Shown: piece by piece, positions 1-8,248 of the stretch
Layout: every line of letters begins with the position of its first letter
How positions within the stretch are numbered: position 1 is the stretch's first letter
Source: Streptomyces fildesensis
GTDB lineage: Bacteria > Actinomycetota > Actinomycetes > Streptomycetales > Streptomycetaceae
DNA: 64,000 bases
Assembly: GCF_016107395.1 (NCBI RefSeq)
Contig: NZ_JAAIKO010000001.1
Coordinates: 558,001 to 622,000 of the forward strand
Reading direction: 5' to 3'
The notes under the pieces: model-generated
What the model was told of the DNA's origin: nothing
The model's database searches: none
What the model saw: the letters and a program-made list of their open reading frames with translations, nothing else
Position numbers and translations under genes: made by a program

Positions 1-734
1 ACGGCCCCGAACACGGAGGCGTAGACGACGGAGGCGGCCATCGAACCGGACTGGTCGATGCAGAGCACCGCATCCTTCTTCACCGCCTGCGACGCCCTGC
101 CGTACCCGATCAGCCGCTCGGGCACGATCGTGCCGTGCTCGGGGAGGTAGTGCTTGAGGTTGGCGCGGATGGTGCGGTCCCAGTCGATGTCACGGTGCCG
201 GGGGCGGCTGATCCGCGCGGACCGGTCGAGGGCGCCGGTCAGGGTCGCGCGGGTGCGGGTGGCGAGCTTCTTCTCCAGGTCCTCGACGACCTTGCGGACC
301 ACGGCCCGCGCCGTCTCCTTCGTCGTCTCCGGCATCGCCTTGTTCAGCGACAGCAGCGTGCCGACGAGATGCACGTCCGCCTCGACGGCCTCCAGCATCT
401 CCGGCTCCAGAAGCAGCGCCGCCAGCCCGAGCCGGTCGATCGCGTCCCGCTGCATCACCTGGACGACGGAGGACGGGAAGTACGTACGGATGTCGCCGAG
501 CCACCGGGCGACCTGCGGCGCGGAGCCGCCGAGACCGGCCGTCCGGCCGGCCTTGCCGTCCGCGCCGCCGCTGTCCCCGCCGTAGAGCGCGCCGAGAGTG
601 CGGTCCATCGCCGCGTCCCGTCCGGTGAGGTCGCGGCCGGTCCCGTCGGCGGCCCCTCCACCGAGCACCAGCCGCCAGCGGCGCAGCCGTTCATCGGCGG
701 CCGTCGTCCCACCGGTCGTCGTGTCGTCGGTCAT
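1..734 (-). CDS. VWA domain protein of a MoxR cassette (3' end outside window)
   Basis: Reading leftwards from the ATG at 734, the frame stays open to the window edge, so about 244 N-terminal residues are present. Near residues 226-230 it reads DQSGSM, the DxSxS metal-ion-dependent adhesion site that opens a von Willebrand A domain; the rest of the domain lies outside. The N-terminal part is mostly helical and charged, without a signal peptide or membrane segment, so the protein is probably cytoplasmic. Its ATG overlaps the stop of the upstream DUF5682 gene (ATGA), implying translational coupling in a MoxR-DUF5682-VWA operon. VWA proteins of such cassettes are expected to partner the MoxR AAA+ ATPase; the substrate is unknown. 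Confidence 0.85.
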   Translation of the reverse strand, partial: MTDDTTTGGTTAADERLRRWRLVLGGGAADGTGRDLTGRDAAMDRTLGALYGGDSGGADGKAGRTAGLGGSAPQVARWLGDIRTYFPSSVVQVMQRDAIDRLGLAALLLEPEMLEAVEADVHLVGTLLSLNKAMPETTKETARAVVRKVVEDLEKKLATRTRATLTGALDRSARISRPRHRDIDWDRTIRANLKHYLPEHGTIVPERLIGYGRASQAVKKDAVLCIDQSGSMAASVVYASVFGA

Positions 735-3211
735 CCGTTCTCCCCCGTCGTGCCGGACCCCGTCGTGCCGGATCCCGTCGTGTCGGATCCCGTCGTGCCG
801 GACCCCGTCGTGCCGGACCGGTCGGACCGCCCGGCATCGTCTGCGAGCCCTTCGTCCGTGTGCCCCAGCAGCAGCCGCAGCACCGGCAGTGCCGCCGCGA
901 CCCGCTCCTCGTCGAACCCGGCGCCGAAGCCCGGCACCGCCTCCCCCGCGGCGGCCGCGGACCGGCCCGCGGAGCCGCCGCGTCTGACCAGCTCGCCGAC
1001 GGTGCGGCGGACGCCGGACTCGAACTCGCCGAACGTGCGCCGCAGCAGCGGCAGTACGTCGTTGAACGCGGCGGTCGGTACCGCGGCGAGCCAGCTGTCG
1101 ACCAGCGCGAGCAGCCGCTCGTCGTGGATGAGGAGCATGCCGCCGCCCGCGAGGAAGCCCTCCAGCCACGCCGCGGCCTCGGCCGACGGCGTCCCCGGTG
1201 ACAGGGCGAGCGCCATCAGCCGGGCGGCGGCCTCCTCGTCGAGCCGTCCGTCGTCCGTCAACAGCCGGGTGGCGCTGCCACGCAGCAGCCCCGGTATCGC
1301 CCCGTCGCGCTCGGCGATGCCCCGCAGCATCACCGCCCACCGGTCGAGGAGGCCGTCGGCCTGCAAGAGGCCGATCGCCCGGTGCGCCGCCTCGGCGTGG
1401 CCGCGCATCTCGGCGGCGCCGTCCGCGTCCAGCCCGACGCAGGCGGGCGGCAGCCCGATGCAGACCCGTTCCGCCAGCCCCTCGGCGACCTTGTGGAGCG
1501 CCGCGGAGTCCGTACCGCGCACATCGCCGTAGCGGGCGGACCGTACGAGGGCGGGCAGCGCCTGGGCGAGATGGCCGACGTCGGTCTCCAGGGCGGCGCG
1601 GTCGGCCAGCACCCGCATCACGACCGGCAGCGCGTCCGGTAGCCCCGCGACCAGGCAGCGTTCGGCGAGCGCGGTCACGTCGGCGAGTGCGGCGGCGTGC
1701 ACCGCCCCTTCCTCGGCCTTCGCCGTCGCCGCGGAGAGCAGCGTCGTGCCCCAGACCCCGGCCTCGGCGACCCGGATCGCCAGTTCCGGCTCCCAGCGCA
1801 GCCGCCAGCTCTCCCGGAACGTCCCGGTCCCGGCGCGCGAACGGACCTGCTCCCCCCAGTCGATGCCCAGCAGCCGCAGCCGGTGCAGCAGCCGGCTGCG
1901 GCCCGCGTCGGTCTCCTTGCGCAGGTCCAGTTCCAGCTCGCGTTCCAGCGCCTCGGGCTTGAGCCGGAGCCTGCGCTGCTCCCGGGTCAGATCCCTGGCC
2001 AGCGGCACGGCGGGCGCGCTGTCCGGCACTTCGCCGAGGACGTCCCCCACGACGAGGCGGTCCCTGATGAGGGCGAGCGGTACGTCCGAGCCGTCGCACA
2101 TCACCGCCCGTATCGCGTCCGTCGTCTCGCTCAGGCCGGCGAGCGGGCGGCCCCGCATGGCCGCGAGGGTGTCGGCGAGCCGCACCGCCTCGATGACATG
2201 CGCGGAGGAGACCGGCAGGTCCTCGGCACGGAGCAGCCCCGCGACCTTGGTCATCCACCGGGTGACAGGCCGGTCCCGTGCCCCGAACAGATGCCCGTAC
2301 CAGCCGGGCGAGTCGATCCCCGCGCCGTATCCGCTGTGCCGCGACAGCCGTCGGTGCGTCCACGGCACCCACGTCATCTCGACCTTCACCTTGGGCAGCC
2401 CCCTGAGCAGCTGGCGGTCCGCGGTGGCGGTCACCGGCCGGGCGAGCGCCGGGACGTGCCAGGCTCCGCAGACCACGGCGACACGGTCGTGCGTCCGCCG
2501 GGCGTCCCGGATCCGCAGCCGCATATGGGCCTCGCGCGCCGGGTCGTCCGCATGGCCGCCGTCGCCGTACAGCTCGCGCAGCGCGCCCATCGCCTCGGCG
2601 AGCGCGGCGAACGGTGCCAGTGGGTCGGCACCGCTGCTGCTCCGGTGTTCGACCGCGTCCTCCCACCAGCGCTCCGGGTCGTCGTACCCGGCGGTTTCCG
2701 CGAGCACGGCCAGCGGGTCGATACGCAGCGCCTGGACCGCCTCGTCGCCGTCCGAGGATCCGTCATCCGGGGATCCGTCGTCCGGGGATCCCTCGCCGGG
2801 GGGTTCGTCCTGCTCGTCCGGTGTCGTGCGCAGGGCGAGGGAATGTGCGGCGGGCAGGTCGATGAAGGTGACCGGTACGCCGTGCCCGGCGGCCCACCGG
2901 ATCGCCACCCATTCCGGCGAGAACTCCGCGAAGGGCCAGAACGCGGCCCGCGCCGGGTCGTCCAGGACGTGCGCGAGCAGCGCGACGGGCGGCCGCATGC
3001 CGTCCTCGGCGGCGAGCCCGACGAGCGGATCGGCCTCCGGCGGCCCCTCGATCAGCACCGTCCCCGGCCGGTACGCGTCGAGCGCGGCGCGCACCGCCCG
3101 CGCGGAGCCCGGTCCGTGGTGCCGCACCCCGAGCAGGGCGACCCCGGACGGCCCGGCGGCGGGCGGCACCGCAAGTGGTGCGCCGGATGTCATGACGTCC
3201 GGCGCACTCAT
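731..3211 (-). CDS. DUF5682 family protein
   Basis: 826 residues, cytoplasmic, no signal peptide. I recognise the DUF5682 family from the N-terminal GVRHHGPGSA motif (about residue 28), the following VLIEGPPEAD, and VVCGAWHVPAL near residue 245. This layout of an early His, an E/D after a strand, and a late GxxH resembles the TIKI/TraB/EreA-like fold, but that is inference. The rest is helical, leucine/arginine-rich and repeat-like. The gene overlaps MoxR upstream and VWA downstream by ATGA junctions, so the three are probably made in fixed ratio. Two low-complexity acidic or Gly-Thr linkers are encoded by 15-bp tandem repeats (about 2755-2800 and 746-820). Biochemical function is unknown. 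Confidence 0.85.
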   Translation of the reverse strand: MSAPDVMTSGAPLAVPPAAGPSGVALLGVRHHGPGSARAVRAALDAYRPGTVLIEGPPEADPLVGLAAEDGMRPPVALLAHVLDDPARAAFWPFAEFSPEWVAIRWAAGHGVPVTFIDLPAAHSLALRTTPDEQDEPPGEGSPDDGSPDDGSSDGDEAVQALRIDPLAVLAETAGYDDPERWWEDAVEHRSSSGADPLAPFAALAEAMGALRELYGDGGHADDPAREAHMRLRIRDARRTHDRVAVVCGAWHVPALARPVTATADRQLLRGLPKVKVEMTWVPWTHRRLSRHSGYGAGIDSPGWYGHLFGARDRPVTRWMTKVAGLLRAEDLPVSSAHVIEAVRLADTLAAMRGRPLAGLSETTDAIRAVMCDGSDVPLALIRDRLVVGDVLGEVPDSAPAVPLARDLTREQRRLRLKPEALERELELDLRKETDAGRSRLLHRLRLLGIDWGEQVRSRAGTGTFRESWRLRWEPELAIRVAEAGVWGTTLLSAATAKAEEGAVHAAALADVTALAERCLVAGLPDALPVVMRVLADRAALETDVGHLAQALPALVRSARYGDVRGTDSAALHKVAEGLAERVCIGLPPACVGLDADGAAEMRGHAEAAHRAIGLLQADGLLDRWAVMLRGIAERDGAIPGLLRGSATRLLTDDGRLDEEAAARLMALALSPGTPSAEAAAWLEGFLAGGGMLLIHDERLLALVDSWLAAVPTAAFNDVLPLLRRTFGEFESGVRRTVGELVRRGGSAGRSAAAAGEAVPGFGAGFDEERVAAALPVLRLLLGHTDEGLADDAGRSDRSGTTGSGTTGSDTTGSGTTGSGTTGENG
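746..820. repeat. 15-bp tandem repeat, five units, inside the DUF5682 gene
   Basis: Five consecutive units of CGTCGTGCCGGACCC and one- or two-base variants. Read on the minus strand they encode a GTTGS-type pentapeptide repeated near the C-terminus of the DUF5682 protein. The unit is a multiple of three, so copy-number change would keep the frame, including the ATGA overlap with the next gene. Confidence 0.9.
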
Positions 3212-4350
3212 GCGCTCGCCTCCCGGCAGGCGCGGTAGAAGTCCTTCCAGCCCTCGCGCTCGCGCACGACCGTCTCCAGGTACTCCTGCCAGATCACCCG
3301 GTCGGCGGCCGGATCGCGGACGACCGCGCCGAGGATGCCTGCCGCGACATCGCCCGCCCGCAGCACCCCGTCGCCGAAGTGCGCCGCGAGCGCCAGGCCG
3401 TTGGTCACCACCGAGATGGCCTCGGCCGTCGACAGCGTGCCGGACGGGGACTTCACCTTCGTCCGGCCGTCGGCGGTCACACCGGCGCGCAGCTCCCGGA
3501 AGACGGTGACGACCCGGCGGATCTCGTCGGCGCCCTCGGGGACGGCCGGGAGGTCGAGTCCGCGGCCGAGCTGGTCGACCCGGCGGGTGACGATGTCGAT
3601 CTCGTCCTCCGCCGAGGCGGGCAGCGGCAGCACGACGGTGTTGAACCGGCGGCGCAGCGCGCTGGACAGCTCGTTGACGCCACGGTCGCGGTCGTTGGCG
3701 GTCGCGATCAGGTTGAAGCCCCTGACGGCCTGGGTCTCCGACCCCAACTCCGGTATCGGCAGTGTCTTCTCGGAAAGGATCGTGATGAGGGAGTCCTGCA
3801 CATCGGCCGGTATCCGGGTCAGCTCCTCGACCCGGGCGATCCTCCCCTCGGCCATCGCCCGCATCACCGGGCTGGACACCAGGGCTCTGCGGCTCGGGCC
3901 GTTGGTGAGCAGCTCCGCATAGTTCCAGCCGTAGCGGATGGCCTCCTCCGGCGTGCCGGCCGTGCCCTGGACCAGCAGGGTGGAGTCACCGCTGATCGCC
4001 GCGGCGAGATGTTCTGACACCCACGTCTTGGCGGTGCCCGGCACACCGAGCAGCAGCAGCGCCCGGTCGGTGGCGAGGGTGGTGACGGCGACCTCGACGA
4101 TGCGCCGGGGACCGACGTACTTGGGCGTGATGACGGTGCCTCCCCCAGACTTCGTCCGGGAGGTGCCCCCAGGCAGCGTCCCACCGAGGATGTACAAAGC
4201 CACCGCCCACGGCGAGAGATTCCAACGGGACGGCCGCGGACGGTCGTCGGCCGCCGCGAGGGCCTTCAGTTCATGGGCGAAGGCCTCCTCCGCGTGCGGC
4301 CGCAGAGCACCTTCCGGAGCATCCTCGATGTCGGTGGGCATGACTGCCAT
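3208..4350 (-). CDS. MoxR-family AAA+ ATPase
   Basis: 380 residues from the ATG at 4350, which has an AGGGGG ribosome site 5-6 bases upstream; a longer frame to 4464 would run through the promoter and is rejected. Walker A is GVPGTAKT (residues 102-109). The Walker B region reads VEELTR, with Glu where many MoxR proteins have Asp, and sensor 1 is IATANDRDRG, followed by an arginine-finger-like ALRRRF. MoxR ATPases act as chaperones or remodelling factors with VWA-domain partners. Here the partners are presumably the VWA and DUF5682 proteins encoded immediately downstream with ATGA overlaps. Expression probably starts at the DNA-damage-type promoter at 4401-4423. Confidence 0.9.
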   Translation of the reverse strand: MAVMPTDIEDAPEGALRPHAEEAFAHELKALAAADDRPRPSRWNLSPWAVALYILGGTLPGGTSRTKSGGGTVITPKYVGPRRIVEVAVTTLATDRALLLLGVPGTAKTWVSEHLAAAISGDSTLLVQGTAGTPEEAIRYGWNYAELLTNGPSRRALVSSPVMRAMAEGRIARVEELTRIPADVQDSLITILSEKTLPIPELGSETQAVRGFNLIATANDRDRGVNELSSALRRRFNTVVLPLPASAEDEIDIVTRRVDQLGRGLDLPAVPEGADEIRRVVTVFRELRAGVTADGRTKVKSPSGTLSTAEAISVVTNGLALAAHFGDGVLRAGDVAAGILGAVVRDPAADRVIWQEYLETVVREREGWKDFYRACREASA

Positions 4351-4400
4351 GAATCCCCCTGTCCAGTCCCGCGGAACCCCTCGGTCCCGCGGTGATTTCC

Positions 4401-4423
4401 ACCATGCACCACGCCACTGACAA
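4401..4423 (-). promoter_or_regulatory. RecA-NDp (PafBC-type) promoter-like element of the moxR operon
   Basis: On the minus strand: TTGTCAGTG, eight bases, CATGGT. This fits the actinobacterial RecA-independent DNA-damage promoter TTGTCRGTG-N8-TAnnnT except for one mismatch (C for T) at the start of the -10 hexamer. It is the mirror image of the element at 4449-4471; the shared 11-bp arms lie at 4413-4423 and 4449-4459. Confidence 0.65.
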
Positions 4424-4448
4424 CGGGTGAAGCCGCAGGTCGGACGCA

Positions 4449-4471
4449 TTGTCAGTGGCGGCACCTACGGT
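4449..4471 (+). promoter_or_regulatory. RecA-NDp (PafBC-type) promoter-like element of the SWIM gene
   Basis: TTGTCAGTG, eight bases, TACGGT: a full match to TTGTCRGTG-N8-TAnnnT. The ATG of the SWIM gene begins seven bases after the -10 hexamer, so the transcript is probably leaderless. Confidence 0.75.
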
Positions 4472-4477
4472 CGTGTC

Positions 4478-5794
4478 ATGGAGGAACGGTGGACTACGGA
4501 TCAGGTGCTGGCGCTCGCTCCTGACGCAGCGTCACAGAAGGCCGGGGCCAGGCTCGCGATGCCCGCGTCCTGGTCCGGTACGGGTACGGCGGAGGCCGCG
4601 GTGTGGGGTCTGTGCGCAGGCAGCGGCAGCAAGCCGTACCGGACGGTCGTGGACACGAAGGGCCCCGGCTACCAGTGTGCTTGTCCGAGCCGCAAGTTCC
4701 CGTGCAAGCACGCGCTCGGGCTGCTGCTCCTGTGGTCCGAGGCGGCGGGCGGCGCCGTCGGGCCGGCGGTGGCGCCGGACTGGGTGACCGAATGGCTCGA
4801 CAGCCGGCAGGAACGGACCAGGGCCGCCGCGGCCGGGCCGGCGAAACCCGCCGACCCGGAGGCCGCGCGGCGGCGTGCCGAGCGGCGCGCCCAGCGGGTG
4901 ACGGCGGGCGTGACGGAGCTGGAGCAGCGGCTGACCGACCTGCTGCGCGGCGGCCTGGCCGGCGCCGACCGGGAGGGCTATCAGAAGTGGGACGAGATCG
5001 CGGCCCGGATGGTGGACGCCCAGGCACCGGGACTGGCCACCCGGGTCAGGGAGTTGGGCGCCGTCGCCGCCGGTGGCGGTGACTGGCCCTCGCGGCTGCT
5101 GGAGGAGTCCGCGTTGCTCCATCTGCTCACCCGGGGCTACCTCGGCGAGCAGCGGCTGCCCGGCCCGCTGGCCGCCACGGTGCGCACCCGCGTCGGGTTC
5201 ACCACGGACGCGGCCGAGCTGCTGGCCGGGCCTACCGTCCGGGACCGCTGGCTGGTGCTCTCCCAACTCGACACGTCGGACGACCGGCTGACCACCCGTC
5301 GGATCTGGCTGCACGGCGCCCGGTCCGGCCGGGTCGCGATGCTTCTCTCCTTCGGCGCCGCGGGCCGCGCACCGGAACTGGCGCTCCCGCTCGGGCTGAG
5401 CCTTGACGCCGAGCTCGCCTTCCACCCGTCGGCCCGGCCGCTGCGTGCCGTGCTCGGCGAGAGCCACGGCCCGGCCGCACCCGGCCCGGTGCCGGCCGGG
5501 GTCCCGGTCGGCCCCGCCCTCGCCGCCTACGGGGCCGCCCTCGCGGACGACCCGTGGCTCGACGCCTGGCCGGTCGTCCTGTCCGGTGTCGTCCCCATAC
5601 CCGGCTCCGATGCCGGCGGCTGGCAGCTCGCCGACGCCGACGGCCAGGACGCGCTGCCGATCGCCGGCCGCGGCCCCTGGCGGCTCGCCGCCGTGTCCGG
5701 CGGCCACCCCGTCACGCTCTTCGCCGAGCTCGGCCACACCGGCGTCCGCCCCCTCACCGCCTGGGGCCCGGACGCCACCCCCGTCCCGTTGTAG
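4478..5794 (+). CDS. SWIM zinc finger domain protein
   Basis: 438 residues from the ATG at 4478; the in-frame ATG at 4427 would lie upstream of the promoter. The SWIM signature C-x-C-x6-C-x-H is at C67, C69, C76 and H78 (CACPSRKFPCKH), expected to bind zinc and mediate DNA or protein contacts. After it comes an Ala/Arg-rich helical stretch (about 105-160), then a globular region with no family I recognise. No signal peptide. It is divergent from the MoxR operon and followed 54 bases later by DUF5691, its usual neighbour as I recall. The leaderless DNA-damage-type promoter suggests induction with the MoxR arm. Confidence 0.9.
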   Translation: MEERWTTDQVLALAPDAASQKAGARLAMPASWSGTGTAEAAVWGLCAGSGSKPYRTVVDTKGPGYQCACPSRKFPCKHALGLLLLWSEAAGGAVGPAVAPDWVTEWLDSRQERTRAAAAGPAKPADPEAARRRAERRAQRVTAGVTELEQRLTDLLRGGLAGADREGYQKWDEIAARMVDAQAPGLATRVRELGAVAAGGGDWPSRLLEESALLHLLTRGYLGEQRLPGPLAATVRTRVGFTTDAAELLAGPTVRDRWLVLSQLDTSDDRLTTRRIWLHGARSGRVAMLLSFGAAGRAPELALPLGLSLDAELAFHPSARPLRAVLGESHGPAAPGPVPAGVPVGPALAAYGAALADDPWLDAWPVVLSGVVPIPGSDAGGWQLADADGQDALPIAGRGPWRLAAVSGGHPVTLFAELGHTGVRPLTAWGPDATPVPL

Positions 5795-5848
5795 GGCCTG
5801 ACCCGGTCCGGGCCCACGGCGGGCGCCATCGAGGAGGAACGCGGAGGA

Positions 5849-7465
5849 ATGATGAACGCCAGCTGGACCGACCTGGTCGGGAGCGCACTGCTCGGCACGG
5901 ACCGCCGCAGACCGCCGGCGTCCGGCGGCCCGCACCCGGCCCTGGACCCGGCGACCGAGCTGCTCGACGCGGCGGCGATCGGCACTGTGAGCCGTCGTGC
6001 GGGTCTACGGCCGGCCGCGGCACGGGAGCGGCCGGCGCCCGCCGCGCCGGACGGGCGGCCGGTGCTGCCCGAGGCGGCACGCCGCAGGCTGGGGCTGCTG
6101 CTGGCGGACCGTTCGGCGGGCGGCGGCTCGTCCGGAAGGCGTGGCACGGCCCCGAACCTCGCCGAGCTGCTCCCGCAGTGGCTCGCCGCGGCGGGTCGGT
6201 ACGGCTATGCCGCGCCGCCCGCCCTGCTCCCGGACCTGCTGGACGCCGCCCGCGCCAGAACGGATCTGCGGGCCGACGCCCTGGCGCTGGCCGGGCCCCG
6301 CGCGCTGTGGCTGGCGGAGCTGAATCCGGAGTGGCGGTTCGCTTTGCGGGCCGGGGTCAGGGGCCTGGAGCCGGCGGCCGGGGATCCCGCGGCGATCCGG
6401 CAGCTGTGGGACGAGGGCCTGTTCGCCGAAAGGGTGGCGCTGCTGACCCGGCTGCGCGGCCAGGACGCATCGGCCGCACTCGCGCTGCTGCGGTCGACGT
6501 GGACCGGTGAGCGGGCCGAGGACCGGCTGATGTTCCTCGATTCGCTGCGCGCCGGGCTGTCACCCGCCGACGAGCCGTTCCTGGAACAGGCGCTGACCGA
6601 CCGCAGCCGCAATGTCCGGGCGACCGCGGCCGAGCTGCTGTCCGCGCTGCCCGGCTCCGCGCTGGCCGCCCGGATGGCCGAACGGGCCCGCAGCTGCGTC
6701 TCGCTCGGCACCGGGGAGAACGTGGCGGGGATCGGCATCCTCGTGGAGGCGCCGTACGAGTGCGACGCCGCGATGGAGCGGGACGGCGTCGCCCCGCATC
6801 CGCCCACCGGTCGCGGCGAGCGCGCCTGGTGGTTCGGTCAGCTGGTGGAGGCGGCGCCGCTGGCCACCTGGACGGCCCGGTTCGGCGGCCGTGATCCCGA
6901 GGAGATCATCGCGCTGCCCGTGGCGGACGACTGGCAGCCCGATCTGCACGCCGCCTGGTGCCGGGCCGCGGTGCGCCAGCGCGACCCCGCCTGGGCCCGC
7001 GCCCTGCTCGGCCCCCCGCCGGCGCCCGCGTCACCGGTCGCGGCGGTCGGCGACCCGGCCAAGCTGCTCTCCATCCTGCCGGAGGAGGAGCGCGCGGAGT
7101 GGGTGGCCCGGTTCATCGCCACCCACGGGCTGTCCGAGGCGTTCCAGATGCTCGGCGTGTGCGCCGTCCCCTGGGCCGGGCCGCTGGGCCGGGCCGTGGT
7201 CGACGCGCTCGACATCGCGCGGGACGCCGGCAGCTATCCATGGAGTTTCAGCGGGGTGATGGGCCTGGCCGAACGGTGTCTGGACCCGGCGGAGGCCGAG
7301 CGGCTCACCGTCCTGACCGCCGCGACCGAAGAGCCGGACGACGGGTCGCCCGGAGCGGGCAGCTACTGGGCGGAGGCGTTCCAGCGGCTGGTCGGCACGC
7401 TGCGGCTGCGGGCCGTGATGCTCGCGGAGCTCGAACCGCCGGCGCCGGCCGCCCCGGCCTCATGA
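5849..7465 (+). CDS. DUF5691 family protein
   Basis: 538 residues, starting at ATGATG (5849 or 5852) behind GGAGG. The N-terminus (WTDLVGSALLGTDRR) and the helical, HEAT-like composition fit DUF5691, a family found beside SWIM, MoxR and VWA genes. The middle part (about residues 195-270) reads like helical repeats, for example EDRLMFLDSLRAGLSPADEPFLEQAL cut into two helices. No catalytic motif or membrane segment is evident. It is the last gene of the rightward arm, ending before a strong palindrome at 7497. Its role in the cassette is unknown; a scaffold is a reasonable guess. Confidence 0.8.
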   Translation: MMNASWTDLVGSALLGTDRRRPPASGGPHPALDPATELLDAAAIGTVSRRAGLRPAAARERPAPAAPDGRPVLPEAARRRLGLLLADRSAGGGSSGRRGTAPNLAELLPQWLAAAGRYGYAAPPALLPDLLDAARARTDLRADALALAGPRALWLAELNPEWRFALRAGVRGLEPAAGDPAAIRQLWDEGLFAERVALLTRLRGQDASAALALLRSTWTGERAEDRLMFLDSLRAGLSPADEPFLEQALTDRSRNVRATAAELLSALPGSALAARMAERARSCVSLGTGENVAGIGILVEAPYECDAAMERDGVAPHPPTGRGERAWWFGQLVEAAPLATWTARFGGRDPEEIIALPVADDWQPDLHAAWCRAAVRQRDPAWARALLGPPPAPASPVAAVGDPAKLLSILPEEERAEWVARFIATHGLSEAFQMLGVCAVPWAGPLGRAVVDALDIARDAGSYPWSFSGVMGLAERCLDPAEAERLTVLTAATEEPDDGSPGAGSYWAEAFQRLVGTLRLRAVMLAELEPPAPAAPAS

Positions 7466-7496
7466 TCCGGCCGGGGGGCGGAGCGGCGGGCTTTCC

Positions 7497-7524
7497 GGGA
7501 GCCGCCTCCCGGGAGGCGGCTCCC
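7497..7524. terminator. bidirectional terminator palindrome
   Basis: A perfect 28-base palindrome (GGGAGCCGCCTCCC and its complement, no spacer) between the convergent DUF5691 and icmB genes. There is no T-tract, as is common for Streptomyces terminators. Confidence 0.7.
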
Positions 7525-7532
7525 GGGAGGGA

Positions 7533-7946
7533 TCAGGCTTCGGCGCCCTGGCGGACATTGGCCCGGACCCAGGCCACCGCGTCCGTGGTGGGCGTGCCGG
7601 GGGTGAAGATCTCGGCGACGCCGAGTTCCTTGAGGGGGGCGATGTCCGCCTCGGGGATGATGCCGCCGCCGAAGACCTTGATGTCCAGGGCGTCACGGTC
7701 CTTCAGCAGGTCCAGGACCTTCGCGAAGAGCGTCATGTGCGCTCCCGAGAGGATGGAGAGCCCGATCGCGTCGGCGTCCTCCTGGATCGCGGTGTCGACC
7801 ACTTGTTCGGGGGTCTGGTGCAGGCCGGTGTAGATGACCTCCATACCGGCATCACGCAGCGCTCTGGCGATGACCTTGGCCCCGCGATCATGACCGTCGA
7901 GACCCGGCTTGGCCACCACCACGCGGATCGGACCGGACACTCCCAT
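7533..7946 (-). CDS. icmB: isobutyryl-CoA mutase-type small subunit (B12-binding)
   Basis: 137 residues from the ATG at 7946, behind GGAGG. The whole protein is one cobalamin-binding Rossmann domain. DxHxxG is at D17-G22 (DGHDRG; the His is the lower axial ligand), with the Ser loop LSILSG near 63 and the Gly-rich FGGGIIP near 93. Length and sequence agree with IcmB, the small subunit that joins a separate IcmA catalytic subunit to interconvert isobutyryl-CoA and n-butyryl-CoA. That reaction links valine breakdown to polyketide and fatty-acid precursors. No large subunit is encoded in the window. A 2-hydroxyisobutyryl-CoA mutase small subunit is the main alternative. Confidence 0.75.
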   Translation of the reverse strand: MGVSGPIRVVVAKPGLDGHDRGAKVIARALRDAGMEVIYTGLHQTPEQVVDTAIQEDADAIGLSILSGAHMTLFAKVLDLLKDRDALDIKVFGGGIIPEADIAPLKELGVAEIFTPGTPTTDAVAWVRANVRQGAEA

Positions 7947-8248
7947 CACTGCCTCCATGACATTGCCGGCGCCATCGCCGGCCGAGCGGGACCTCAAGTG
8001 GGACCGAGTGTGAACGAACGTTATCTCCAGCATCCCGCACCCGACAGTTTCGCGGTGCGGAGCGAGGGGGAAATCACACGGTGGGACACGTTCGCAACAC
8101 GTTGGGCCTGCCGCCGCCCTCCGTTCCACCGGAGGTGGCCAGCGGGCCCGATGGGTTCCCGGGGAGCCGGGGTCCGCTGTACGGCTCTCCGGACTAGGGC
8201 ACACGGGGGACGGAGCTGTCTCCCGTCGTGCCGCACGGGAGGTGGGCC
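7947..8248. other. 302-bp divergent intergenic region
   Basis: Lies between icmB (leftward) and the lipase gene (rightward), so it must carry both promoters. I see GC-rich short inverted repeats near 8155-8185 but no promoter hexamers, operator or small gene I can support. Confidence 0.5.

Noticed and set aside
746..820. Short repeat array considered as CRISPR
   Set aside because: Units are contiguous, 15 bp, without spacers, and lie in a coding frame.
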